Positions 25,243-33,362 of a stretch of 41,709 nucleotides of DNA are shown in pieces (positions within the stretch are counted from its first letter, which is position 1; the number at the start of each line of letters is the position of its first letter). The DNA comes from an uncultured Bacteroidota bacterium. GTDB lineage: Bacteria; Bacteroidota; Bacteroidia; Flavobacteriales; Flavobacteriaceae. The notes under the pieces are model-generated. The model saw nothing but the letters and a program-made list of their open reading frames with translations. It was not told where the DNA came from and ran no database searches. Where the stretch lies: NCBI GenBank assembly GCA_902586435.1, contig CACIHJ010000009.1, forward strand, positions 1-41,709, written 5' to 3'. The position numbers and the translations under genes were made by a program.

Positions 25243-25932
25243 CTATTATTTATTTCTTTAGCTTTTTTAGCATCATATAATATTGCTCAAGCTCAAGAAC
25301 AGATTTATTGGTCTGAAGTATCTATGGAAGTTGAACCTGGAGATCAAGCACAAGTTTACGAAGCAGTAAATAATTTCTATTCAAATCTAGAATTTCCTGA
25401 GAATGTAAGTGTTCAGCTTATGGCATGGCAGGCTAAGACAGAATGGAGAGAAGGTACACACTTCTTAAATTTTGCTGGCTCTGTAGAAGGTATGGCAAAA
25501 TTGAGAGAACTTAGATCAGGAGATGCATATGATGAATATGTTAGTAGCCTTTCGAAAGTTGCAAAAGTAGTTTCTGTTAGAAATGGGAATACATTAATTC
25601 GAGTTCCTGGAGAAAACGGAGACTTTTCTGCACAAGAATGGTCTTTTGCAGTTAAGAATCAAGCCGCTTTTGGTCAAGCTTTTGTTGAATTAACAAAAGA
25701 TTTTAAAAATGAAGGAATGTACTACTCATTAGGTCAGTATACTTCTGGAGGTGGTCTTTCAACTCACTATATTTATTCAACACATAAAGACTATGCCCAA
25801 GAGATGACATCAGGCCCAAAAAATGAAAAAGAAGCTGCTGCTTTTCAAAAGTTTTTTGATGCAGTAGAATCAATTTCTACATTTAGAGGATCTGAAACTT
25901 CAACACAATTGGCAACTTGGCCTTCTAACTAA
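25234..25932 (+). CDS. Secreted protein of unknown family, paralogue 2
   Basis: A 232-residue paralogue of the preceding gene, clearly homologous along its whole length but well diverged (by eye about one third identity). Shared blocks include PGD-A, FYSN-E-PE-VSV, GTHF/ATHA, FAG-V-G, LR--RSG--Y, LIRV and ISTF-G. The signal peptide is MKKLLFISLAFLASYNIAQAQ, cleaved near residue 21. It has the same two-half, ferredoxin-like secondary structure pattern. The protein divergence contrasts with the identical upstream 33 bp. It ends before its own strong terminator, and the glycerol operon follows. The function is unknown; a surface or periplasmic binding role is only a guess. Confidence 0.85.
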   Translation: MKKLLFISLAFLASYNIAQAQEQIYWSEVSMEVEPGDQAQVYEAVNNFYSNLEFPENVSVQLMAWQAKTEWREGTHFLNFAGSVEGMAKLRELRSGDAYDEYVSSLSKVAKVVSVRNGNTLIRVPGENGDFSAQEWSFAVKNQAAFGQAFVELTKDFKNEGMYYSLGQYTSGGGLSTHYIYSTHKDYAQEMTSGPKNEKEAAAFQKFFDAVESISTFRGSETSTQLATWPSN

Positions 25933-25953
25933 TTTATTAGAACATTTAAAAAA

Positions 25954-25980
25954 GCCCTCCTAAAAGAGGGCTTTTTTTTT
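25954..25980 (+). terminator. Intrinsic terminator of paralogue 2
   Basis: The stem GCCCTC/GAGGGC with loop CTAAAA (25954-25971) is followed by nine Ts. It separates the secreted pair from glpK, whose ATG is only 24 nt further on. Confidence 0.92.
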
Positions 25981-26004
25981 ATTAAATTGCATAAAGCCTT
26001 AATT

Positions 26005-27489
26005 ATGGATAAAAAATTTGTTTTAGCAATTGATGCAGGAACTACAAGTTCTAGAGCAATTCTATTTGATAAAAATGGCAAAATTAATGGTGTAGCTCAA
26101 TATGAGTTTACTCAAATCTTTCCAAAAGAAAGTTGGGTAGAACATGATGCTGAAGAAATTTGGGATACTCAATTAAAAGCGATAAATGATGTGTTAAATA
26201 ACTCAAATATTGATATTAATCAGATTGATTCTATTGGAATAACTAATCAAAGAGAGACTACTGTTATATGGGATAAAAAGACAGGAAAGCCTGTTTTTAA
26301 TGCAATTGTATGGCAAGATAGGAGAACAGCTGATTTTTGTGAAGAGCTAATTAAAGAAGGAAAAGATAAAGTTATTCTTGATAAAACAGGCTTGGTTATT
26401 GACGCATACTTTTCTGGAACTAAAATAAAATGGATTCTTGATAAAGAAGAAGAATATAGGTCAAAGGCTAATCAAGGTGAATTAATTTTTGGAACAATTG
26501 ACACATGGTTAATATGGAATCTAACCAAAGGAGAATATCATGTAACTGATCCAAGTAATGCTAGTAGAACTTTGTTGTATAATATTCATGATGATAAATG
26601 GGATGAAGAGCTATTATCTATTTTTAATGTTCCTAAAAATATATTACCTAAAGTTATCGATTCATCTTCATTAATAGTGAAGACAGATAAGAGTTTATTT
26701 GGAGACAGTATACCTATTAGCGGAATAGCGGGTGACCAACAAGCTTCTCTTTTTGGACAATTATGTCTTAATCCAGGTGATGTCAAAAACACCTACGGAA
26801 CTGGATGTTTCTGCGTTATGAATACTGGAGATAAAGTAGTTAAATCAAAAAATAAAATGCTTAGCACTATTGGATGGAGAATTAATGGAAAAATAACATA
26901 TGCTCTAGAAGGAAGTGTTTTTGTTGCAGGGGCATTAGTTCAATGGTTGAGAGATAAACTTGAAATTATTTCAGAGTCATCTGATATTGAAGAATTAGCA
27001 AAAACTGTTGATACAAATGGTGGGATTACATTTATACCTGCATTATCAGGTTTAGGCGCCCCTTACTGGGACCCATTTGCCCAAGGTGCTGTTTTTGGAT
27101 TAAATAGGGGGACTGAAAAAGGCCATATTGCTCGAGCAGCCCTAGAATCTATTGCACTTAGAACAAGAGATATCATAATTGAGATGCAAAAAGATGCTGA
27201 GATTGAATTTAAAAACCTTAAAGTTGATGGAGGGGCTAGTAATAACGATTTATTGATGCAAATTCAATCTAATCTGCTAGGCAACAAAGTTGTTAGACCA
27301 AAAACAACTGAAACAACTGCAATGGGTGTCGCATTCATGGCTGGTCTAGCAACAGGATTTTGGTCAGATATTTCTGAACTAAATAACCTTTGGGAGATGG
27401 ATAAAACATTTAGTCCTAATAAAGATTTTGATTCAAAATCAATAATTGATTTATGGGATAAAAGGATAGTTAAGACACTTTCAGATTAA
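26005..27489 (+). CDS. glpK: Glycerol kinase
   Basis: ATP-dependent phosphorylation of glycerol to sn-glycerol 3-phosphate. It is a FGGY-family kinase, 494 residues from the ATG at 26005. Motifs: AIDAGTTSSRAILFD (phosphate 1 loop), GITNQRETTV, NAIVWQDRRTADFC, GTIDTWLIWNLT, GDQQASLFGQ, KNTYGTGCF and KVDGGASNNDLLMQ. An in-frame TTG at 25987 lies just after the preceding terminator and would add MHKALI; the ATG fits the family start (MDKKFVLAIDAGTTS). It overlaps glpD by one base (TAATG) and heads the glycerol operon. Confidence 0.97.
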   Translation: MDKKFVLAIDAGTTSSRAILFDKNGKINGVAQYEFTQIFPKESWVEHDAEEIWDTQLKAINDVLNNSNIDINQIDSIGITNQRETTVIWDKKTGKPVFNAIVWQDRRTADFCEELIKEGKDKVILDKTGLVIDAYFSGTKIKWILDKEEEYRSKANQGELIFGTIDTWLIWNLTKGEYHVTDPSNASRTLLYNIHDDKWDEELLSIFNVPKNILPKVIDSSSLIVKTDKSLFGDSIPISGIAGDQQASLFGQLCLNPGDVKNTYGTGCFCVMNTGDKVVKSKNKMLSTIGWRINGKITYALEGSVFVAGALVQWLRDKLEIISESSDIEELAKTVDTNGGITFIPALSGLGAPYWDPFAQGAVFGLNRGTEKGHIARAALESIALRTRDIIIEMQKDAEIEFKNLKVDGGASNNDLLMQIQSNLLGNKVVRPKTTETTAMGVAFMAGLATGFWSDISELNNLWEMDKTFSPNKDFDSKSIIDLWDKRIVKTLSD

Positions 27490-29039
27490 TGAATAGAGAT
27501 ACTAATTTAGATAAAATTCAAAGTTTTAATAGACAATGGGATATAGTAATCATTGGAGGTGGAGCTTCTGGTCTTGGAATTGCAGTAGATGCTTCAAAAA
27601 GAGGTTATAGGACTTTACTTCTTGAAAAAAATGACTTTGGAAAAGGTACATCTTCTAGAAGTACAAAGCTAATTCATGGAGGTGTTAGATATCTTCAAAA
27701 TGGAGATATTTCTCTAGTTATTGAGTCTCTTAGAGAGAGGGGGATTTTAAAAAAAAATGCGCCTCATCTAGTTAGAGATCTTAGTTTTGTTATTCCCACA
27801 TATGACTGGTGGAGCAGTCCTTTTTATGGAATAGGTCTTAAAATATATGATATGATGGCTGGATCATTAGGTCTTGGTAAATCTCTTATTCTATCTAAAG
27901 AAGAGACTATTAAATTAATACCTAATGTAAATAAAAAGGGTTTAAGAGGAGGTGTGATATATCATGATGGACAATTTGATGATACTAGAATGGCAATTAG
28001 TCTTGCTCTAACGGCAAATGACCAGAACGCTTGCTTAATTAATTATTGTGAAGTAATAGGTCTTACAAAAGAAGATAATCTTGTTACTGGTCTAGAATTT
28101 AAAGACACAATAAAAAATCAAACCTATGAAATTAAAGCCAAAGTAATAATTAATGCTACAGGTGTATTTGCTGATAAAATAATTAAAATGGATCAACCTA
28201 AATCAAAGAAATTGATTAAACCAAGTCAAGGAGTCCATATTGTTTTAGAAAAAAAGTTTCTAGATAGTCAACATGCAATAATGATACCTCAGACAACTGA
28301 TGGAAGAGTTTTATTTGCAGTTCCATGGAAAAATTATGTCGTTGTAGGAACAACGGATACACAAATTACAGATACATTAGATGAGCCAAAACCATTAAAA
28401 GAAGAAATTAATTTCATCCTTAATAATGCATCTAAGTATATGACTATTAAACCATCTAAAAAAGATATTAAAAGTGTTTTTACAGGTCTAAGACCCCTTG
28501 CTGCAACAAGTAATAAAAAGTCAACTAAAGAAGTATCTAGAAGTCATAAAATTAATATATCCACTACTGGTTTAATTAGCATCTTAGGAGGCAAATGGAC
28601 TACATATAGAAAAATTGCTGAGGATGCAGTGGATGCATCAATATCATTAGGAGGACTAAGGAAAAGAAACTGTAAAACAAAAAATTTGCGTATTCATGGA
28701 TTTAGAAAAAAAGTGGATTGGGATGACCCTCTTCATGTATATGGATCTGATTCAAGAAAATTGAAATCTTATGGAAGTCATAAAGATAATGCCTCGCTAT
28801 CAAAGAAATTTTTTATTTCTAATAGTATTATTCATTGGTCAGTTAAAAAGGAAATGGCAATGACAGTTGAAGATGTTTTAGCTAGAAGAACTAGATGTTT
28901 GTTTTTAGACTCTGAGGAATCTTTAAGAATTGCCCCTCAAGTAGCAAAAAAAATGGCAGAGATTATGGAAAAAGATAAGGCATGGGTAGATGAAGAATTA
29001 AAAAAATTTAATACATTAAGCAAAAATTATAAAGCATGA
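27489..29039 (+). CDS. glpD: Glycerol-3-phosphate dehydrogenase, FAD-dependent
   Basis: Oxidises glycerol 3-phosphate to dihydroxyacetone phosphate, passing electrons to the quinone pool at the inner membrane. The 516-residue protein has the FAD-binding IVIIGGGASGLGIAVDA near residue 20, the family motif GTSSRSTKLIHGGVRYLQ, YHDGQFDDTRMA, and the C-terminal ILGGKWTTYRKIAEDAVD, followed by the TVEDVLARRTRCLFLD DAO_C signature. Its start overlaps the glpK stop and its stop overlaps the glpF start (ATGA), so the three are coupled. Confidence 0.97.
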   Translation: MNRDTNLDKIQSFNRQWDIVIIGGGASGLGIAVDASKRGYRTLLLEKNDFGKGTSSRSTKLIHGGVRYLQNGDISLVIESLRERGILKKNAPHLVRDLSFVIPTYDWWSSPFYGIGLKIYDMMAGSLGLGKSLILSKEETIKLIPNVNKKGLRGGVIYHDGQFDDTRMAISLALTANDQNACLINYCEVIGLTKEDNLVTGLEFKDTIKNQTYEIKAKVIINATGVFADKIIKMDQPKSKKLIKPSQGVHIVLEKKFLDSQHAIMIPQTTDGRVLFAVPWKNYVVVGTTDTQITDTLDEPKPLKEEINFILNNASKYMTIKPSKKDIKSVFTGLRPLAATSNKKSTKEVSRSHKINISTTGLISILGGKWTTYRKIAEDAVDASISLGGLRKRNCKTKNLRIHGFRKKVDWDDPLHVYGSDSRKLKSYGSHKDNASLSKKFFISNSIIHWSVKKEMAMTVEDVLARRTRCLFLDSEESLRIAPQVAKKMAEIMEKDKAWVDEELKKFNTLSKNYKA

Positions 29040-29782
29040 TAACTAATCCTTATATAGCAGAATTTATTGGTACAGCTATTCTATTATTTCTTGGAAATGG
29101 AATTGTTGCTAATGTTAGTTTGAATAAAACTAAAGCATCTAAACAGATGACGCCTTGGATTTTAATTACTACAGCATGGGGTCTTGCTGTTTTTACTGCT
29201 GCATTTATAACTGGTCAATTTAGTGGAGCACATCTTAATCCAGCAGTTACTCTAGGTCTTGCATTTGCAGGAAAATTTTCTACAGAACTTATCTGTGGGT
29301 ATATTATATCACAGTTACTGGGTGGAATATTTGGTAGTTGGCTAGTTTATATTATTTATATAGATCATTATAGAGAAACTTCAGATGAAAGCTCTGTAAT
29401 GGGAACATTTTGTACTTCTCCAGCAATAAGAAACTACAAGAATAATTTCTTTAGTGAGTTAATGGGAACATTTGTTCTTGTTTTTGGTGTTTTATATATG
29501 GCCAAACCAAATATAATTATTGAAGGCACAAGTGTTGAAAATTTTGGAATTGGTGCACTGGAAGCCCTTCCTGTAGGATTATTGGTTTGGGTAATTGGAT
29601 TAAGCTTAGGAGGAACTACCGGATATGCAATAAACCCTGCAAGAGATCTTGGTCCAAGAATTACTTATCAACTTCTTCCAAGAAAAAATAAAATCTCTGA
29701 CTGGGCTTATAGTTGGGTACCTGTTTTAGGGCCTTTATGTGGTGGTGCTCTAGCTGGATTATTATTTGTATTTCTTCAATAA
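29036..29782 (+). CDS. glpF: Glycerol uptake facilitator (aquaglyceroporin)
   Basis: Passive glycerol channel of the MIP family in the inner membrane. The 248-residue protein has six hydrophobic segments and both NPA boxes: SGAHLNPAVTLG and GYAINPARDLGPR, the latter with the Asp after NPAR that marks glycerol channels over pure water channels. AEFIGTAILLFLGNG at the N-terminus is the usual first helix. Its ATG overlaps the glpD TGA. It feeds glycerol to GlpK and GlpD. Confidence 0.96.
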   Translation: MITNPYIAEFIGTAILLFLGNGIVANVSLNKTKASKQMTPWILITTAWGLAVFTAAFITGQFSGAHLNPAVTLGLAFAGKFSTELICGYIISQLLGGIFGSWLVYIIYIDHYRETSDESSVMGTFCTSPAIRNYKNNFFSELMGTFVLVFGVLYMAKPNIIIEGTSVENFGIGALEALPVGLLVWVIGLSLGGTTGYAINPARDLGPRITYQLLPRKNKISDWAYSWVPVLGPLCGGALAGLLFVFLQ

Positions 29783-29789
29783 TTATTAA

Positions 29790-30554
29790 TTGGAAAAAAA
29801 TAAATTAAAACAAATTGCATTAATTACTGGTGCAACCTCAGGTATAGGAGAAGCAACAGCAAAAAGATTAGCTAATCGCTTCTCTTTAATTCTTTGTGGA
29901 AGAAGAGAAGAAAAGCTTTTTGAGCTTTCTAACTCTCTTTCTAATTTAACAACTGTAAAGACATTAACCTTTGATGTAAGAAATAAGGATGATGTTATAG
30001 ACAAGCTTAAAGGATTAGAAGGTGAATGGAAAAACATAGCCATTCTAATAAATAATGCAGGAAATGCTCATGGACTTGATTTTATCCATGAAGGAGACAT
30101 TGAAGACTGGGATATGATGATTGATACTAATGTAAAAGGATTGCTATATGTATCTAGAGAAGTTTTACAGACAATGGTTAAGAACAATAGTGGTCATATA
30201 ATTAATATTGGTTCAATTGCTGGCAAAGAAGTTTATCCTAAAGGGAATATCTATTGTGCTTCAAAATTTGCTGTTGATGCTATATCTCAAGGAATGAGGA
30301 TTGATTTAAATAAGCATAATATAAAAGTATCTCAAATAAATCCTGGTCTAGTAGAAACAAACTTTTCAATGGTTAGGTTTAAGGATGATGAGGAAAGATC
30401 AAAAGCAGTATATAAAGATGTTAATCCCCTAGTTTCTGAAGATATAGCTAATGTAATTGATTATGTTATATCAAGTCCAGAGAATGTTAACATCAGTGAT
30501 ATTACTGTACTTGCAAAATCTCAAGCATCTTCAACGGTAATTAATAGAGATTAA
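29790..30554 (+). CDS. SDR family oxidoreductase, YdfG-like 3-hydroxy acid dehydrogenase
   Basis: An NAD(P)-dependent SDR of 254 residues: cofactor loop TGATSGIGEATAKRLA, GRREEKL, NNAGNAHGLD, INIGSIAGKEVYPKG with the catalytic Ser, YCASKFAVDAISQGMR (Tyr, Lys), INPGLVETNFS and the C-terminal QASSTVINR. This pattern is like YdfG-type serine/3-hydroxy acid dehydrogenases. The only start in reach is TTG at 29790, because the glycine loop begins about ten codons later and no ATG lies between it and glpF. It sits 7 bp after glpF and ends at a terminator, so it belongs to the glycerol transcript; the substrate is not known. Confidence 0.88.
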   Translation: MEKNKLKQIALITGATSGIGEATAKRLANRFSLILCGRREEKLFELSNSLSNLTTVKTLTFDVRNKDDVIDKLKGLEGEWKNIAILINNAGNAHGLDFIHEGDIEDWDMMIDTNVKGLLYVSREVLQTMVKNNSGHIINIGSIAGKEVYPKGNIYCASKFAVDAISQGMRIDLNKHNIKVSQINPGLVETNFSMVRFKDDEERSKAVYKDVNPLVSEDIANVIDYVISSPENVNISDITVLAKSQASSTVINRD

Positions 30555-30571
30555 TCTAAAAAGAAAGATAA

Positions 30572-30599
30572 AAAAAACCCTTCGAATGAAGGGTTTTTT
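30572..30599. terminator. Bidirectional terminator between the glycerol operon and the SnoaL-like gene
   Basis: The stem CCCTTC/GAAGGG with loop GAAT (30578-30593) is flanked by an A run on the left and a T run on the right. It can therefore end transcripts from both sides, the plus-strand SDR and the minus-strand lipoprotein gene. Confidence 0.9.
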
Positions 30600-30617
30600 A
30601 ATTATTTACAAGAATTA

Positions 30618-31115
30618 TTATCCTTCATCAGATGGAGGGAGTATATCTCTGTTATATACAATAATTAAATCAACCAATCCATCAGTAATTCTTAAATCAA
30701 GCATTTGTGATGAATTTGATTCAACACCATCAATAGTTTGTGTGGTAACATGTGCTGCTATAACCCATGTTTCTGCATTTTTCACACCTACATAAGGCAT
30801 CCCCCAGAAAGGGTTAAATGAAGGGTTTGTTTGATCAAACCATGATTGAAGAGACTCTAACTGTTCAGCTCTTCCCTCAGTTTGTCTTCCATCAGCATGC
30901 CAAATTTGAATATCTTCAGACATTAAAGACTTAATGGCTTCGATATCTTGAGCATTATGAGCGTCCATAAATTGATTATAGACATCAGTTGATTCTGATG
31001 GTCCAGCAACAAAAGTTTCATCTCCTTCTCCTCCAGCCCAAAAACCATGGCCTTCAGTAACAGGAGCATTACATCCAATAGCAATTAATGCTAATAATAG
31101 TATAAGTTTTTTCAT
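30618..31115 (-). CDS. SnoaL/NTF2-like (DUF4440-type) lipoprotein
   Basis: A 165-residue protein with a lipoprotein signal (MKKLILLLALIAIGC, lipid-bearing Cys at residue 15) and a cystatin-like NTF2 fold: an N-terminal helix YNQFMDAHNAQDIEAIKSLM, then DIQIWHADGRQTEG and a C-terminal sheet ending VDLIIVYNRDILPP. The fold hosts many enzymes and binding proteins; no specific function can be given. A Gly-rich mature N-terminus (GHGFWAGGEGDE) precedes the fold. It stands alone, divergent from the azurin gene, and shares the terminator with the glycerol operon. Confidence 0.82.
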   Translation of the reverse strand: MKKLILLLALIAIGCNAPVTEGHGFWAGGEGDETFVAGPSESTDVYNQFMDAHNAQDIEAIKSLMSEDIQIWHADGRQTEGRAEQLESLQSWFDQTNPSFNPFWGMPYVGVKNAETWVIAAHVTTQTIDGVESNSSQMLDLRITDGLVDLIIVYNRDILPPSDEG

Positions 31116-31180
31116 AATATTAATTTTAGTTAATACTTAAAGATAAAGTTAAATTATTATGTTATAAGAGTTTTGTGTAA

Positions 31181-31188
31181 TAAATTTG
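31181..31188 (+). promoter_or_regulatory. -7 box of azurin-like gene
   Basis: TAAATTTG is an exact TAnnTTTG match, 14 nt before the ATG at 31203. It lies within an upstream in-frame extension (TTG at 31173), which favours the ATG as start. No clear -33 TTG is seen. Confidence 0.55.
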
Positions 31189-31202
31189 TCAAAACTATTG
31201 AT

Positions 31203-31703
31203 ATGAAATCTACAAACTTTTATTTTATCATTGCAGTTCTTTTGTTATCATGTAATCAAAAGCCAAAAAAAGAGAAATTTCAATATGAACGTATTCAAGA
31301 AAATTCTTCTGAAGTTATCCAAAATAATAATATCGGAAACACAATTATCTTAAACTCTAATGATGCAATGCTCTTTGACAAAAAAGTAATAAAAGTTAGT
31401 TCTGGTGAACAAGTAACACTTACATTAAATCATGTAGGACAAATTGCCAAAGACTTCATGGGACATAATTTTGTATTATTAAAAAAAGGTGTTGATGTTG
31501 ATGACTTTGGACAAAGAGCAATATTAGCTAGAGATAATGATTATATTCCAGAAGGTGATGACATTATTGTTACTACAAAAATGTTAGGTGGAGGGGAGAC
31601 TGATACAATAGTTTTTGATGCACCTGAACCTGGAAAATATATTTTTATATGCACATTCCCAGGACATTATCAATTGATGCAAGGAGAATTTATTGTTCTT
31701 TAA
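31203..31703 (+). CDS. Azurin-like blue copper lipoprotein
   Basis: A cupredoxin electron carrier. From the ATG at 31203 it has 166 residues with a lipoprotein signal (lipobox Cys17 in LLLSC) and a charged linker, then the azurin domain. The type 1 copper ligands are all visible: H88 in MGHNFV, and C150, H155 and M159 in ICTFPGHYQLM. The mature N-terminus would be lipid-anchored, probably on the periplasmic side. It likely shuttles electrons to a cytochrome oxidase or peroxidase encoded elsewhere. It ends 3 bp before the opposite-strand tRNA. Confidence 0.92.
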   Translation: MKSTNFYFIIAVLLLSCNQKPKKEKFQYERIQENSSEVIQNNNIGNTIILNSNDAMLFDKKVIKVSSGEQVTLTLNHVGQIAKDFMGHNFVLLKKGVDVDDFGQRAILARDNDYIPEGDDIIVTTKMLGGGETDTIVFDAPEPGKYIFICTFPGHYQLMQGEFIVL

Positions 31704-31706
31704 ATG

Positions 31707-31781
31707 TGGGTGATGGCAGATTCGAACTGCCGACCCCTACCCTGTCAAGGTAGTGCTCTAAACCAACTGAGCTAATCACCC
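31707..31781 (-). tRNA. tRNA-Val(GAC)
   Basis: Read on the minus strand this is a complete 75-nt cloverleaf. The acceptor GGGTGAT pairs with ATCACCC; the D arm is GCTC/GAGC; the anticodon stem CTACC/GGTAG holds the loop TTGACAG, so the anticodon is GAC (valine GUC/GUU); the T arm GGCAG/CTGCC holds TTCGAAT. The discriminator is A, and CCA is not encoded. It could be mistaken for tRNA-Asp (GTC), but the loop reads TT-GAC-AG. Confidence 0.96.
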
Positions 31782-31821
31782 GATGGTTGGCTAAATTAAT
31801 AAAATCTTTATATTTATAAAC

Positions 31822-32436
31822 ATGAGGTATTTGACAAAGAGTGATTTTAATAAGATGGAAAAAATCTTTAGAATTAATCTTATAAATTCATGCACAGGAT
31901 ATAAATCAGCAAACCTAATTGGAACAAAATCAAAATCTGGCATAGAGAATCTAGCTGTATTTAGCTCAGTAACACATCTTGGAAGTAATCCTGCAGTGCT
32001 AGGTTATATCTTAAGGCCAACTACAGTGCCAAGAAATACATATAAAAATATTAAAGAAACAGGTTTTTTTACTGTGAATCACATTACAGAAAGTATTATA
32101 GAAGATGCCCACCATACAAGTGCAAAATATCATGAAGACATATCAGAATTTGATAAAACAAAATTAATATCTGAATATAAAGATAATTGGACAGCTCCTT
32201 ATGTAAAGGGTTCTCCAGTTCAAATAGGATGTAAATATTTAAATGACTACTTCATTAAGGAAAATGGAACAATACTAGTTGTAGCCTCAATGGAGACTTT
32301 ATATTTTAATGATGAATTAATTACAGAAGATGGATGGCTTAGACTTGATAAGGAAAATGTTGTTACAATAAATGGTTGTGATGGTTATGCTCTACCTAAA
32401 TTGATAAATAGATTTGAATTTCAAAGACCAAAATAA
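31822..32436 (+). CDS. Flavin reductase-like (FMN-binding split barrel) protein
   Basis: A 204-residue protein of the flavin reductase/DIM6-NTAB type. RINLINSCTGYKSANLIGT, IENLAVFSSVTHLGSNPAVLGYILRP and TYKNIKETGFFTVNHI are the strands that bind FMN in this family, and SPVQIGCKYL follows. It may be a flavoprotein oxygenase or flavin:NAD(P)H reductase; the substrate is unknown. Its stop abuts the ATG of the O-methyltransferase with no spacer, so the two are co-translated. A near -7 box (TATATTTA) lies just upstream. Confidence 0.88.
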   Translation: MRYLTKSDFNKMEKIFRINLINSCTGYKSANLIGTKSKSGIENLAVFSSVTHLGSNPAVLGYILRPTTVPRNTYKNIKETGFFTVNHITESIIEDAHHTSAKYHEDISEFDKTKLISEYKDNWTAPYVKGSPVQIGCKYLNDYFIKENGTILVVASMETLYFNDELITEDGWLRLDKENVVTINGCDGYALPKLINRFEFQRPK

Positions 32437-33078
32437 ATGGATTTTGTAGATAAAAAGATAATGGAGTATGTTATTAATAATTCTGAAGATGAACCAGAAT
32501 TACTTAAAGAACTTGCAAAAGAGACTTATCAGAAAATTCTTCAACCTAGAATGCTTAGTGGACATCCTCAGGGCAGAATTTTAAGTCTTTTATCTAAAAT
32601 AATTAGACCTAAAAGAATTTTAGAAATTGGAACTTACACAGGATATGGAACAATATGTCTTGCTGAAGGATTAGGTAAAGATGGGAAGATAATTACAATA
32701 GATAAGAATGAGGAAATAGTTAAATTTCAAAATAAATATTTTGATAAAAGCGGCTTCAGAGATAAAATCATTCAACTAAATGGAGATGCTCTAGATTTAA
32801 TTGAAACATTAGATGATAAATTTGATATTATTTTTCTTGATGCTGACAAAGAAAATTATATTGAATATTATAAATCTATTTCAAATAAATTGAATAATGG
32901 AGGTATTCTAATATCAGATAATGTTTTATGGAGTGGAAAAGTTCTTGAATCAAACAAATCAGATGATATAGAAACTAAGGTCTTAAATGAATTTAATCAA
33001 ATATTAAAAGATGATAAGAAGTTTGAAACTATAATTATACCTATAAGAGATGGGATATCAATATCTAGATTAATTTAA
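32437..33078 (+). CDS. SAM-dependent O-methyltransferase (caffeoyl-CoA OMT family)
   Basis: A 213-residue class I methyltransferase with the SAM loop RILEIGTYTGYGTICLAEGL (near residue 65), IITIDKNEE, metal site IFLDADKENYIEYY, and SDNVLWSGKV. It matches the metal-dependent O-methyltransferase family (OMT3, COMT/CCoAOMT) with the usual bacterial length. The methyl acceptor is unknown; bacterial members often act on catechols. Its end overlaps the end of the convergent tatA by 9 bp. Confidence 0.92.
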   Translation: MDFVDKKIMEYVINNSEDEPELLKELAKETYQKILQPRMLSGHPQGRILSLLSKIIRPKRILEIGTYTGYGTICLAEGLGKDGKIITIDKNEEIVKFQNKYFDKSGFRDKIIQLNGDALDLIETLDDKFDIIFLDADKENYIEYYKSISNKLNNGGILISDNVLWSGKVLESNKSDDIETKVLNEFNQILKDDKKFETIIIPIRDGISISRLI

Positions 33079-33345
33079 ATCTCTTTTTATTGAATCCGTA
33101 ATATCATCAATGTCTTTTTTAATATCACTAACGCTACTATTTAATTCTTTGGATATTTTTTTAGATGGGTCTTTATAGTTTGTATTTTTTTGAATTTCAG
33201 ATTTTATCTCATTAGTTGCTTGCCTAACCTGGGTCATTCCCTTGGCTAAACCTTTAGCAATTGAGGGGATTCTGTCAGCTCCAAAAACTAGAAGTACTAT
33301 AAAAAAAACAAAAACTAATTCTGCACCACTTATAAATAGTATCAT
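33070..33345 (-). CDS. tatA: Twin-arginine translocase TatA/TatE family subunit
   Basis: A pore-forming component of the Tat pathway for folded proteins. The 91-residue protein has a short N-terminal membrane helix (residues 5-20), the conserved F-G hinge (F21-G22), an amphipathic helix (RIPSIAKGLAKGMTQVRQATNEI) and a charged, coiled C-terminal tail rich in Lys and Asp. TatC is not in the window. It is the last gene of the minus-strand group, 17 bp after the second CarboxypepD_reg-like gene, and converges on the O-methyltransferase gene. Confidence 0.93.
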   Translation of the reverse strand: MILFISGAELVFVFFIVLLVFGADRIPSIAKGLAKGMTQVRQATNEIKSEIQKNTNYKDPSKKISKELNSSVSDIKKDIDDITDSIKRDLN

Positions 33346-33362
33346 ATTAATATCAAATCTAA

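Noticed and set aside
25987-26004. TTG start of glpK
   Set aside because: The TTG lies within 10 bp of the preceding terminator; the family start is at the ATG at 26005.
31173-31202. TTG start giving a longer azurin-like protein
   Set aside because: The added ten residues would precede the lipoprotein signal and overlap the -7 box at 31181.
31707-31781. tRNA-Asp(GTC)
   Set aside because: The 7-nt loop between the paired CTACC/GGTAG stems is TTGACAG, so the anticodon is GAC, valine.
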